From: Candidatus Poseidoniaceae archaeon
GTDB taxonomy: Archaea > Thermoplasmatota > Poseidoniia > Poseidoniales > Poseidoniaceae
DNA: 9,326 bases
Assembly (NCBI GenBank): GCA_013330925.1
Contig: DUHJ01000151.1
Coordinates: forward strand, 1-9,326
Direction: 5' to 3'
The notes under the pieces were generated by a model, which made no database searches, had not been told where the DNA came from, and worked only from the letters and a program-made list of their open reading frames with translations. The number at the start of each line of letters is the position of its first letter. Within the stretch, counting starts at the first letter, position 1. Positions 1-6,663 of this stretch are shown here, in pieces. Made by a program: the position numbers and the translations under genes.

Positions 1-286
1 CGATCAACCCTCCCCAAGCAGAGAAGACGAGAAGCGCGGTAAAAGCAGCAGGAATCAACCACTTCGCTTGTTCGCCACCGATGAGGTACGTCAGCGAAGG
101 AAGCTCCTCAATTTCACGGTACGACCGCTTCTTTTTGTGCCGTCGAGGGCGCCGCTTCCCGCCCTCCTTGCTCCTGCGCTTTGGAGCACGTCGTTTGACC
201 GGCCTGCGGACGCGGGCAACACCTTCGCCAGAAACGTCCACGCCGTCCTGATGTTCCTGAACACCTTCACCGTCGTTTTCGGTCAT
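1..286 (-). CDS. Partial membrane protein with acidic-then-basic N-terminal tail
   Basis: This gene runs off the left edge; 95 codons are visible from the ATG at 286-284 with no stop. The start is well supported. The ATG overlaps the upstream stop as ATGA (283-286), and a full AAGGAGG Shine-Dalgarno lies 8 bases before it. Residues 1-20 are acidic (MTENDGEGVQEHQDG...). Residues 25-56 are dense in Arg and Lys (KRRAPKRRSK, RRPRRHKKKR). A short segment 57-74 follows, and a hydrophobic stretch begins near residue 75 (WLIPAAFTALLVF), probably the first membrane helix. The layout suggests a membrane protein with a cytoplasmic, positively charged tail that could touch nucleic acid or lipid head groups. 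I do not recognise the family and the C-terminal part is missing. Translation is very likely coupled to the polytopic protein upstream, so the two may form a complex. Confidence 0.8.
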   Translation of the reverse strand, partial: MTENDGEGVQEHQDGVDVSGEGVARVRRPVKRRAPKRRSKEGGKRRPRRHKKKRSYREIEELPSLTYLIGGEQAKWLIPAAFTALLVFSAWGGLI

Positions 287-1881
287 GACCACACCCTCCT
301 TGGGATTTCACGTGCCAAAGCCAACACCAAGGCGCTGAGGAAGAACACGCCCGCGACAGCACCCCACGTGACCGGGCTGAACACGCCAACGACGACCTGG
401 AACAGGAAAGCACCGCCGACGAGGAGGTTGACCGTCCAAACGAGCACCGCTTCGTTGCCTGGGAATTTCCATGTGATGGTCAACGTCTCCTTTTCAGGCA
501 ACATTGCGTCGATGAGCAAACGCTCCCATCCCGTGGCCAACACCGGGCCACAGATGATGGCGAAGATGATGTCGTTGTTTGGCAACCCCACCATGTTCAG
601 CACTTCTTGGAGCACTTCGGTGAAGACCGCCGCCATGGCCAGCAGGAGCACGAGCGCCAAGCCTCGCAAGGCCTTCTTTTCGAGGTCGGTTTCAATGCGA
701 ATCAAGCCGAATTTCACCGCGTGAACCAAGGCGATGATCGGATAGACCAGGTGTTCGGTGAACCCCCGAGTCAATGCATCGATCAACACCGCACGCGACA
801 TTTGTTCCTCGGTGACGGTGTACAGGGTACCGTAGTCGTACACGCCCGCTTCCATTGGCCGCCCGCTCATGTTCGCGAAGGGTGCAAAATCGGTCTCGTT
901 CGCAAAGAAACGGATGAGGATCAGGGCCCACATGAAGAGGTAATACATCGAGAAAATTCCCACCACGCCGAAATCACGCCGCTTTTTCCTCACCTGCACG
1001 AAGTGGTAGATGGCCCCGATGCCCAACCCCACCATGAACAAGGAAAAGGCACCCATGATGATGCTCGTCAAAATGTGCGTGGTGAGCAACCCACCGTGTC
1101 CATTGAAGACAACGGTCCAGTTCATGAAACTCCCATACCACCAGGTCGATTCTTTCCCGCTGAGGAACCCAGGGACAAGGAAGACCATGAAATCGCTGAG
1201 GATGACCGTTGCGCCGAGGGCAAAGTACCCGCTTCGACGCAAGGCCAACGCTTCTGGCGATCGGTCCGAACGTTCTGGGAGGAAAAACATCGTCCGCAAC
1301 GACATGATGATGTTCGTCATGGCGATGAGCATGACGAACAAAATGGCGAGGTTGAGGTTCCATCCGTTGTCAATGCCCCACGAATCGACCATGCGGGCAC
1401 CAATGGCCATCGCGGCAAACAGGGGGACCATCCACGTTCGTCGAAGGATGGGGATGGGGATGAGCAGCATCAGGAGGGTGCAGATGAAGATGAAATTGAA
1501 CCACGACATCACGCTCTCCATTTTGTAAATCGAGGTCGATGCCGCACTCCCGTCCCATTCGTACCTCAACCAGTCCAACGAGTCGTAGAAGGTCATTTGG
1601 AGGTGAATCATGTACGCGAGAAGCCAGATGACCAACCATGCGCCAACGCGGCGCTCCCACGTCATTGGAGCAGGTTTTTTCTCGCGTTTTTTCGCAGGTT
1701 CCGGGGTTGCTTCGTGGGCCGTGACCATGGACCGAAAGGAGGCAACACGAGCGTCCAACCATGCAAGGATCGCCTGCCGTGCTTTGAACGGCACAACGTG
1801 AAAGAGGACCACGAACAGCAGGACGAACAGGTTGAGCACGAGGCCGATTTCATCCAAAAATTCGACACCGGATTCCGTCAT
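283..1881 (-). CDS. Polytopic membrane protein of unknown function
   Basis: This is a 532-residue integral membrane protein that I do not recognise. I count about 11-13 hydrophobic helices, near residues 13-33, 79-97, 125-145, 151-163, 175-200, 216-238, 262-290, 305-327, 377-396, 405-427, 435-450, 479-500 and 504-523. A charged loop at 55-75 is rich in Glu, Lys and Pro. Several histidines lie in or beside helices (NGHGG near 262, H269, H293, H377, H387). They could bind metal or heme, but no known motif supports this. I chose ATG 1881 because an A/T-rich box lies about 26 bases before it. An in-frame TTG at 1926 would add 15 residues but has no ribosome-binding site. It lies 72 bases after the AlkB-like gene and overlaps the next gene by ATGA, so it probably belongs to that operon. 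It may be a transporter, a membrane enzyme or a partner of the oxygenase. Confidence 0.8.
   Translation of the reverse strand: MTESGVEFLDEIGLVLNLFVLLFVVLFHVVPFKARQAILAWLDARVASFRSMVTAHEATPEPAKKREKKPAPMTWERRVGAWLVIWLLAYMIHLQMTFYDSLDWLRYEWDGSAASTSIYKMESVMSWFNFIFICTLLMLLIPIPILRRTWMVPLFAAMAIGARMVDSWGIDNGWNLNLAILFVMLIAMTNIIMSLRTMFFLPERSDRSPEALALRRSGYFALGATVILSDFMVFLVPGFLSGKESTWWYGSFMNWTVVFNGHGGLLTTHILTSIIMGAFSLFMVGLGIGAIYHFVQVRKKRRDFGVVGIFSMYYLFMWALILIRFFANETDFAPFANMSGRPMEAGVYDYGTLYTVTEEQMSRAVLIDALTRGFTEHLVYPIIALVHAVKFGLIRIETDLEKKALRGLALVLLLAMAAVFTEVLQEVLNMVGLPNNDIIFAIICGPVLATGWERLLIDAMLPEKETLTITWKFPGNEAVLVWTVNLLVGGAFLFQVVVGVFSPVTWGAVAGVFFLSALVLALAREIPRRVWS
295..301 (-). promoter_or_regulatory. Strong Shine-Dalgarno for the left-edge gene
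   Basis: The minus strand reads AAGGAGG here, eight bases before the ATG at 286. It sits inside the last codons of the polytopic membrane protein. It is the strongest ribosome-binding site in the window and decides the start of the left-edge partial gene. Confidence 0.85.
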
Positions 1882-1902
1882 CGAACAAAAATCCGGGATG
1901 GA

Positions 1903-1910
1903 GTACTTAT
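1903..1910 (-). promoter_or_regulatory. Possible TATA-like box before the polytopic gene
   Basis: The minus strand reads ATAAGTAC here, centred near 26 bases before ATG 1881, in a stretch with no Shine-Dalgarno. This spacing fits an archaeal TATA element driving a leaderless transcript. It is weak: the gene could equally be read through from the AlkB-like gene. Confidence 0.3.
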
Positions 1911-1953
1911 CCGCATCTCCAAACAAAGGGCCGTTACGCCGGAGTTCGGTGTG

Positions 1954-2964
1954 TCAGTTCGCCGCCGCCGGCAGGTCCGCCAACTTTGCAGCCATCCATC
2001 GCTTCCACAGAGGGGAAAGCAACGCTGGCCAGAAGCAGCCGTAGTATCCGCTGGGCATGTCGGGCGCCCCTTCGTAGGGCTGCAGATCCCACCACCCTTC
2101 GCTGGCTTTGAGATGGTGGGCTGGATGCAAGCTGAGGTTGAACAACGTCCAACACGACCAACGCCGTTCGGACTGCCAACTGTGCATTTTGCTTTGGCGC
2201 TCTTCTTTCCCACGACGGAGCCCGTAATGTTGGACGTAGTTGATGTATTCCAACAAAAAAACGGCCACTGCGGCTTGGCCGAGGAAGGCCCAACCGGCGG
2301 ATGCGCCCAACAAAAACACCCCCGTCACCATGGCCACTTCGAAGACGGCAACGCGCACCACGCGGTTGCGCCAACCGCGGGCACCTCGCTTGGCATGCAA
2401 GGCGTAAGCGTCGCCAAGTTGCTTCGGAACGGTCCGGGCCACAAAACCCCAGACGCTTTCCTCCGCGCGAGCGGAAGCAGGGTCCGCAGCGGTGGCCACG
2501 TGCTTGTGATGGGTGACGTTGTGTTCTTCTGTGAAGTGACCGTAAAGCACGAGCAGCATGTTGAGACGCGCCAATTTGGCCGACAAGGACTTCGGCCGCG
2601 TGTGCCCAAGCTCGTGGGCGACGATGATGCCGCTGACGCCCGAACAAATGCCCGTGGAAACGGCCGCGGCCGCCAGCCATAGGGCCTCTTCACCCGACGT
2701 TCCAAGCCACACCAAGGTCAGGATTGCACTGACGTGCAACGCGGTGTGCACGTACAACAGGGCCTGATAGGGCCGCCCTGACGTTGGGCGAGCCTGCGAC
2801 CGTGGCCGTGCCCCAAGCACGCGGTCAAGCACCGGGCCCACCCCAAGCATCCACACGGCCCCCATGGCCGCGGCAGGACCTCCAACGAGGTTTCCTGCGA
2901 TCACCAGGCCGGGGTTGATCAAACCCAGCACATGGGGGGCGAAGTGTGTCGGGCGTCCCTCCAT
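1954..2964 (-). CDS. AlkB-family membrane diiron monooxygenase
   Basis: This 336-residue protein belongs to the alkane 1-monooxygenase/fatty-acid desaturase superfamily, membrane enzymes that hydroxylate an alkyl chain with O2 at a histidine-bound diiron centre. All nine family histidines are visible: HELGH at 117-121, EHNVTHH at 147-153 followed by VATAADPASAR, NYVQHYG at 242-248, and HPAHH at 280-284. Other AlkB landmarks are HSWQSE near 261 and DMPSGYYG at 302-309. The family's usual LQRHSDHH box reads LSLHPAHH here, and the segment after it (LKASEGWWDLQPY) departs from the usual form. That may reflect a different substrate. Length is at the short end for AlkB. Hydrophobic helices lie near 10-50, 68-88, 93-115, 203-221 and 225-240. 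ATG 2964 is the only good start. Rubredoxin, the usual electron donor, is not in the window. The fold call is firm; alkane as substrate is inference, and lipid or fatty acid are alternatives. Confidence 0.88.
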   Translation of the reverse strand: MEGRPTHFAPHVLGLINPGLVIAGNLVGGPAAAMGAVWMLGVGPVLDRVLGARPRSQARPTSGRPYQALLYVHTALHVSAILTLVWLGTSGEEALWLAAAAVSTGICSGVSGIIVAHELGHTRPKSLSAKLARLNMLLVLYGHFTEEHNVTHHKHVATAADPASARAEESVWGFVARTVPKQLGDAYALHAKRGARGWRNRVVRVAVFEVAMVTGVFLLGASAGWAFLGQAAVAVFLLEYINYVQHYGLRRGKEERQSKMHSWQSERRWSCWTLFNLSLHPAHHLKASEGWWDLQPYEGAPDMPSGYYGCFWPALLSPLWKRWMAAKLADLPAAAN

Positions 2965-2986
2965 GATGATTCCAGCGCCGACACGG

Positions 2987-2992
2987 ATTCAA
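2987..2992 (-). promoter_or_regulatory. Putative TTGA-type promoter box of the AlkB-like gene
   Basis: The minus strand reads TTGAAT (within GCTTGAATCC), centred 25.5 bases before ATG 2964. No Shine-Dalgarno precedes the ATG. Position and sequence resemble the boxes before the M24 peptidase and acyltransferase genes, consistent with a leaderless archaeal promoter in the 72-base gap. Confidence 0.4.
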
Positions 2993-3036
2993 GCGTTGTT
3001 CCCGCGGCACCGAGGAATTCGGTGCATGGAACCCGT

Positions 3037-4089
3037 TCAATTCTCGTCAAGTTCGGGCTCGCTTCGACGAGGCAGAAGGACGGCGACCACGCATGCAAGG
3101 GTGAGCGTCTCCACCAAACCAAAGGGCACCGGGACCGCTTCGAGCACGCTCTCGTCACGGTCTCCATCGTCCATCCCGGTCTTATGCTGGGGCAAAGCCG
3201 GATAGTCGTCTTCCATGATCATGAACCAATCCAGATCCCGAGGCAAGTCTTCCGTCAACGCTTCGTGCCCGTCCACGTCCACGAGGTAATCGTCTTCGAT
3301 GCGGATGCCAAACCAGTCTTCGATGTAGATGCCAGGTTCGATGGTGATGGCGTCGATGGGCGACAGGGGTTCGTTGTTGAAGTTCAAGCCAAACAAGGGC
3401 TCATCGAATCCACTGGAAAGCAAAGGGGGCTCGTGCACGCAGACGCCGAACCCATGCCCAAGGCTGTGGATGAAATATTCTCCAAACCCTTGCTCCTCGA
3501 TGTGGGTGCGGGCCACGTCGTCGAGCACCCAGGCCGGCGTCCCCGACTCGATCAGGGGGAAGGTCAGGTTCTGAGCGTCGTAGACGGCCATGTACGCGTC
3601 GATGATGGTCTCGTTGTCCGTCCCACCGATGACATAGGTCCGCGTGACGTCGCTGACCCAATCCTGCACCCTGGCACCGAGGTCCACGACCACGACGTCA
3701 CCGGGCTGGACGATCCGCGGACCTGCGCCGTGGTTTTCCGGGTCGCCGTGGGGGATGGCGCCGTTCGGTCCACTGGCGACGATGGTCTCGAAACTTGGCC
3801 AAATCGGGTTTGATCCGTTTCGGATCATCGAACGGTCGATTTCCTCAGCGATCTCCGCTTCGGTGAACGTCTCCCCCATCAACACGCGCCACAGCATCCA
3901 ACGGGCCGTTTCCTGTCCAAATTCAGCAATGGTCGTCGCTTCACGGATGGCGGCGTCTTTGGCCGGGCTGAGGCCTTCTGGCGAAGGCGCCTCACCGTCC
4001 ACGAGCCGGGCGACTTCGGTTTCGCACGCCGACGCGGCCGGAGCAAGCAACAGCATGAGGAGCACCCCCATCGGCAGCACGCGGCGCAT
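3037..4089 (-). CDS. Exported M24-family metallopeptidase (Xaa-Pro aminopeptidase-like)
   Basis: This 350-residue protein has the pita-bread fold of methionine and Xaa-Pro aminopeptidases, dimetal enzymes that cleave N-terminal residues. All five metal ligands are visible: D136 (VVDLGA), D147 (SDVTRT), H212 (SLGHGFG), E251 (IEPGIY) and E265 (IRIEDDY). H114 (IPHGD) and H219 (VHEPP) fit the conserved active-site histidines. It lacks the N-terminal creatinase domain of classic prolidases. Residues 1-21 are a signal peptide (MRRVLP then a Leu-rich core). ASAC at 19-22 is a lipobox-like end. After the enzyme domain comes an acidic linker (about 290-318), then a hydrophobic segment 323-340 ending in PRR and an acidic tail. 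This looks like a C-terminal membrane anchor of PGF-CTERM type. It probably acts outside the membrane, trimming peptides. It heads the minus-strand block and diverges from the zinc-ribbon gene. Confidence 0.88.
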   Translation of the reverse strand: MRRVLPMGVLLMLLLAPAASACETEVARLVDGEAPSPEGLSPAKDAAIREATTIAEFGQETARWMLWRVLMGETFTEAEIAEEIDRSMIRNGSNPIWPSFETIVASGPNGAIPHGDPENHGAGPRIVQPGDVVVVDLGARVQDWVSDVTRTYVIGGTDNETIIDAYMAVYDAQNLTFPLIESGTPAWVLDDVARTHIEEQGFGEYFIHSLGHGFGVCVHEPPLLSSGFDEPLFGLNFNNEPLSPIDAITIEPGIYIEDWFGIRIEDDYLVDVDGHEALTEDLPRDLDWFMIMEDDYPALPQHKTGMDDGDRDESVLEAVPVPFGLVETLTLACVVAVLLPRRSEPELDEN

Positions 4090-4112
4090 GTTGACCGCTC
4101 GCGCCCCTTGGT

Positions 4113-4120
4113 CATCAATA
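4113..4120 (-). promoter_or_regulatory. Putative promoter box of the M24 peptidase gene
   Basis: The minus strand reads TATTGATG here, with TTGATG centred 26.5 bases before ATG 4089. There is no good Shine-Dalgarno before that ATG. This is the most TATA-like element in the 87-base divergent region and fits a leaderless transcript. Confidence 0.45.
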
Positions 4121-4146
4121 CAACGCAGGCACCGGTGTGCGAATCA

Positions 4147-4152
4147 TTGAAG
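4147..4152 (+). promoter_or_regulatory. Possible promoter box of the zinc-ribbon/tupA unit
   Basis: TTGAAG lies here, centred about 27.5 bases before ATG 4177, at the spacing seen for other boxes in the window. Because this gene also has a Shine-Dalgarno at 4163-4167, a leaderless start at the ATG would leave that site untranscribed. One of the two signals may be chance. Confidence 0.25.
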
Positions 4153-4162
4153 ACGACCGCGC

Positions 4163-4167
4163 AGGAG
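4163..4167 (+). promoter_or_regulatory. Shine-Dalgarno of the zinc-ribbon gene
   Basis: AGGAG lies nine bases before ATG 4177. It favours that start over an in-frame TTG at 4108, which would add 23 residues of low-quality sequence reaching into the divergent promoter region. Confidence 0.6.
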
Positions 4168-4176
4168 TTGACCACC

Positions 4177-4467
4177 ATGGCGGCCAAGCCTCCTGCGAAG
4201 AAGAAAGGGCGACGTCGACGCAAAATGCGCTTGACGCTCAAGCAGAAGAAGATGGACACCGCGACCGACTCGTACACCGACAGCCTCGGCTGGTCGACGG
4301 ACGTTGGACGAACGCTCGGTGAGGCTCCCAAGGAGGCAGAGCCCGAATTCATCAACGTGCAATGCGAAATGTGCGGTTCGATGATGAAGGCCCGAAAGCC
4401 GAGGAAGACGCGTTACACCATCACGTGCGACTACCCCGCATGTGGCCACACCATGGACTTCAGCTGA
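4177..4467 (+). CDS. Small basic zinc-ribbon protein
   Basis: This 96-residue protein has two parts. Residues 1-26 are extremely basic (KKKGRRRRKMR, then LKQKK), as in nucleic-acid-binding tails. Residues 60-91 form a zinc ribbon with C63, C66, C84 and C89, spaced CxxC-x17-CxxxxC and ending CGH. The first knuckle CEMCG and second CDYPACGH fit a structural zinc site. The spacing does not match rubredoxin, so it is not an obvious electron donor for the AlkB-like enzyme. Small basic zinc ribbons in archaea are often tied to transcription, ribosomes or RNA, but I cannot assign a family. Its stop lies nine bases before the tupA start, so the two are very likely cotranscribed. That may be chance proximity or a regulatory link to tungstate uptake. 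Confidence 0.8.
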   Translation: MAAKPPAKKKGRRRRKMRLTLKQKKMDTATDSYTDSLGWSTDVGRTLGEAPKEAEPEFINVQCEMCGSMMKARKPRKTRYTITCDYPACGHTMDFS

Positions 4468-4469
4468 GG
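4466..4469 (+). promoter_or_regulatory. Shine-Dalgarno of tupA
   Basis: GAGG overlaps the stop codon of the zinc-ribbon gene and lies seven bases before ATG 4477. It supports an internal operon start without a separate promoter. Confidence 0.5.
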
Positions 4470-4476
4470 GCGCGAC

Positions 4477-5283
4477 ATGCGGGCCTTGCTCGCCATCCTG
4501 CTTTGCCTGCTCATGATGTCCCCGGGGTGCGTTGCACCCGACGACGACCGGATGATCCTCGCCACCACCACCTCGATGCGCGACTCCGGCCTGCTCGAAG
4601 TGCTCCTCCCCGCGTTCACGAACGCCACGGGTCACGACGTGGACGTGGTGGCGGTGGGCACCGGCGCCGCCCTCAACCTTGGGCGGAGCGGGGATGCTGA
4701 CGTGCTCATCGTGCATGCTCCCGAAGCCGAATCGTCCTTCTTGGAGGAAGGCCACGGCCTCAACCGCACCGTGTTCGCGTGGAACACCTTCGTGCTGTTG
4801 ACTCCCGAACCGATGAACGGCAGCCTGTTTGATGTCCTCGATGCCGTGGTGGCCGAGGAACGCTGTTTCGTGTCACGCGGCGATGCTTCGGGCACCCACA
4901 TGAAGGAACAAACCCTCTGGCAGGCGTGGGCCGATTCCGGGCGCGGGACCCTCGTTGAAGACCGCTCTGGCGTGCATCCGGAAGGGGAATGGTACCTCTC
5001 CATCGGCCAAGGCATGGGGGCAGCGATCACGATGGCGGACGAGAAACGATGCGTCACGCTGAGCGACCTTGGAACCGCGTTGTTCCGGGAGGAGACGGTG
5101 GATTTGTCGCTTCAGCGATTTGAGGACGAGGTGATGATCAACCCCTACAGCATCATTCCCCTCGACGGCCCACATGCCGAGGAAGCGGACGCTCTTCGGT
5201 CCTTTTTGCTCACAGAAGGGGTGGCGTTGATCGAAGCCCACACCGTTTCTGGCGAACCCATGTTCACACCCGGTCAACCCTGA
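4477..5283 (+). CDS. tupA: Tungstate ABC transporter substrate-binding lipoprotein TupA
   Basis: This 268-residue protein captures tungstate (possibly molybdate) outside the membrane and delivers it to the TupB permease. A hydrophobic signal segment at 1-17 ends in SPGC, with C18 the likely lipid-bearing cysteine. Family landmarks are clear: ATTTSMRDSG at 29-38, whose TTTS loop is an oxyanion contact; GTGAAL at 61-66; GDADVLIVHAP at 72-82; SRGDASGTH at 133-141; and GMGAAITMA at 179-187. Length is normal. The TTTS and SRGD elements separate TupA from ModA and WtpA. It follows the zinc-ribbon gene by nine bases. Its stop overlaps the end of the oppositely oriented permease-ATPase gene by ten bases, an unusual arrangement since tupA usually heads a tupABC operon. 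Tungstate preference is inferred from family, not proven here. Confidence 0.93.
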   Translation: MRALLAILLCLLMMSPGCVAPDDDRMILATTTSMRDSGLLEVLLPAFTNATGHDVDVVAVGTGAALNLGRSGDADVLIVHAPEAESSFLEEGHGLNRTVFAWNTFVLLTPEPMNGSLFDVLDAVVAEERCFVSRGDASGTHMKEQTLWQAWADSGRGTLVEDRSGVHPEGEWYLSIGQGMGAAITMADEKRCVTLSDLGTALFREETVDLSLQRFEDEVMINPYSIIPLDGPHAEEADALRSFLLTEGVALIEAHTVSGEPMFTPGQP

Positions 5284-6572
5284 GGTTCACCGAGCATGAG
5301 GGCCGCCGTTTCGCTGCCTTCGTCCACCTCACGTCCTGCGGCAAGGAGCATCCGCCGGTCGCCCATGCGCCTGGCTTGAGCCAGGTTGTGGGTGGCCAGG
5401 ACCACCACGGCCCCTTCGTCCGCCGCACGGCGCACCACGCCCTCAGCGGCCAAGGTGGCCTTCAGGTCCAGTCCGGAGGTGAATTCGTCAAGGATCAAGA
5501 CTGAGGGTGTAAGCGCGAGGGCCCGTGCGAGGCTGACACGCTGGCGCTCACCGCCGGAGAGCACCCCTGCAGAACGTCCTCCCACGCCGTCCAAACCCAA
5601 GGGTTTGAGCAGGCCCAAGCGCTCAGGATGAACCAATTCGACCTCTGCAGCAGGGTTCGACGTGAGCATCACGGGGTGCTGAGCCACGCGGCCCACACCA
5701 CCTTGTCCTCGCTGAACGGGTACGCCTTCAACGTCGGGCAACAGTCCGGCAATGGCTCGAAGCAACGTCGATTTTCCCGCGCCCGAGGCCCCCATCACCA
5801 CGAGGATTTCACCCCCACGAACCACGACATCTTCCAAATCCAACACCGTCACGCCGTCACGCGTGACCGTGATGCGGGGCCACCGGTGCCCCTCGTGACC
5901 GCTGGCCACGGCAGCCGGAAGTTGCGGGGGCGTGCTGCTGGTCCCACTTCGTGGTCGCACCATGCGCAATCCTTCGATCAGAAACATTGCCGCAAGCGCC
6001 AGCAGCAACAGCAAACCGCCTTGGGTCACGGCAGCGGCAAGATCCCCTCTGCTGGTTTCCAGAACGATGCTGGTGGTCAGCACGCGTGTTTGGCCGGCGA
6101 TGTTGCCTCCGACCATCAGGACCGATCCGACTTCGGCAATGGCTCGACCAAAGCCCAACGCCACGCCGTTGAGCACCCCGCGCCACACCAATCCAACCTC
6201 AATGCGCAGCCTGTTCCGCGCATCGAGGCCGAGCAGGTCAAGCGCCTCTCTGTGGCCCTCCGTGATGGCGTCAAAGGCCGACCATGTGCCGCCCCAAATC
6301 AACGGGAGGACCAACAAAGTCTGGGCGAGGATCATGGCGGGAACGGTGAACAGCAGGTCCAATTCAGACAAAGGTCCACGGTTTGAGAGCATCAAATAGA
6401 CCAACACGCCAACCACAACGGGAGGCAACCCGTAGAGCGTGCGGACCACGACCCTGAGGCCATGAAGGCCGCCCCTCCGAGCACATTTCGCCCCGATTGG
6501 AATTCCAATCAACGAGGCGAGCAGGGTCGCGGAACCGCTGGTTAGGAGGGTGGTTGCCACGATGGATGCCAT
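5274..6572 (-). CDS. tupBC: Tungstate ABC transporter permease-ATPase fusion (TupB-TupC)
   Basis: This 432-residue protein carries channel and motor of the tungstate importer in one chain. Residues 1-205 are a TupB-type permease: LIGIPIG at 21-27, GLPPVVVGVLVYL at 48-60, an EAA-type coupling loop around 105-125, and FGRAIAEVGSVLMVGGNIAG at 141-160. A Pro/Ser-rich linker follows (about 206-230). Residues 231-432 are a compact ATPase: Walker A GASGAGKST at 261-269, Q-loop Q298, signature LSGGERQ at 338-344, Walker B VLILDE with D362 and E363, D-loop SGLD at 366-369, and switch H395. All catalytic motifs are intact, so it looks functional; a dimer would give the full two-permease, two-ATPase unit. 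The frame is unbroken across the junction. ATG 6572 is the first usable start and lines up with TupB N-termini. Its stop overlaps tupA tail to tail. tupB and tupC are normally separate genes. Confidence 0.93.
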   Translation of the reverse strand: MASIVATTLLTSGSATLLASLIGIPIGAKCARRGGLHGLRVVVRTLYGLPPVVVGVLVYLMLSNRGPLSELDLLFTVPAMILAQTLLVLPLIWGGTWSAFDAITEGHREALDLLGLDARNRLRIEVGLVWRGVLNGVALGFGRAIAEVGSVLMVGGNIAGQTRVLTTSIVLETSRGDLAAAVTQGGLLLLLALAAMFLIEGLRMVRPRSGTSSTPPQLPAAVASGHEGHRWPRITVTRDGVTVLDLEDVVVRGGEILVVMGASGAGKSTLLRAIAGLLPDVEGVPVQRGQGGVGRVAQHPVMLTSNPAAEVELVHPERLGLLKPLGLDGVGGRSAGVLSGGERQRVSLARALALTPSVLILDEFTSGLDLKATLAAEGVVRRAADEGAVVVLATHNLAQARRMGDRRMLLAAGREVDEGSETAALMLGEPQG

Positions 6573-6663
6573 GGTGCCCCCAGCCCGTCCTGCACCGCCC
6601 CCGCCATCATGGTGACGGCGGAAGCACCACCATCCTCAAGCGGGACCGGGCCTCCCTTGAGTC
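6573..6663. promoter_or_regulatory. Divergent region between tupBC and moeA
   Basis: These 91 GC-rich bases must contain the starts of both the tupBC and moeA transcripts if each has its own promoter. I see no TTGA or TATA box at the usual distance, no Shine-Dalgarno before either ATG, no ModE-like palindrome and no Moco-riboswitch-like fold. Promoter content is inferred only from gene orientation. Confidence 0.3.

Noticed and set aside
607..2682. A 691-codon open frame on the plus strand
   Set aside because: It is antisense to the polytopic and AlkB-like genes, and its product is a low-complexity His/Arg/Gln/Asp-rich string with no fold-like pattern; a GC-rich shadow frame.
2932..3813. A 293-codon plus-strand open frame opposite the M24 peptidase
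   Set aside because: The minus strand carries a full set of M24 metal ligands; the plus frame is a shadow with biased His/Val/Asp content.
4177..4467. Zinc-ribbon protein as a rubredoxin donor for the AlkB-like enzyme
   Set aside because: Rubredoxin needs two CxxCG knuckles. Here the second is CxxxxC, the N-terminus is strongly basic, and the gene is on the other strand with tupA.
5628..6386. A 252-codon plus-strand open frame opposite tupBC
   Set aside because: All ABC-transporter motifs lie on the minus strand; this product is Gln/His/Arg-rich and unrelated to any pattern.
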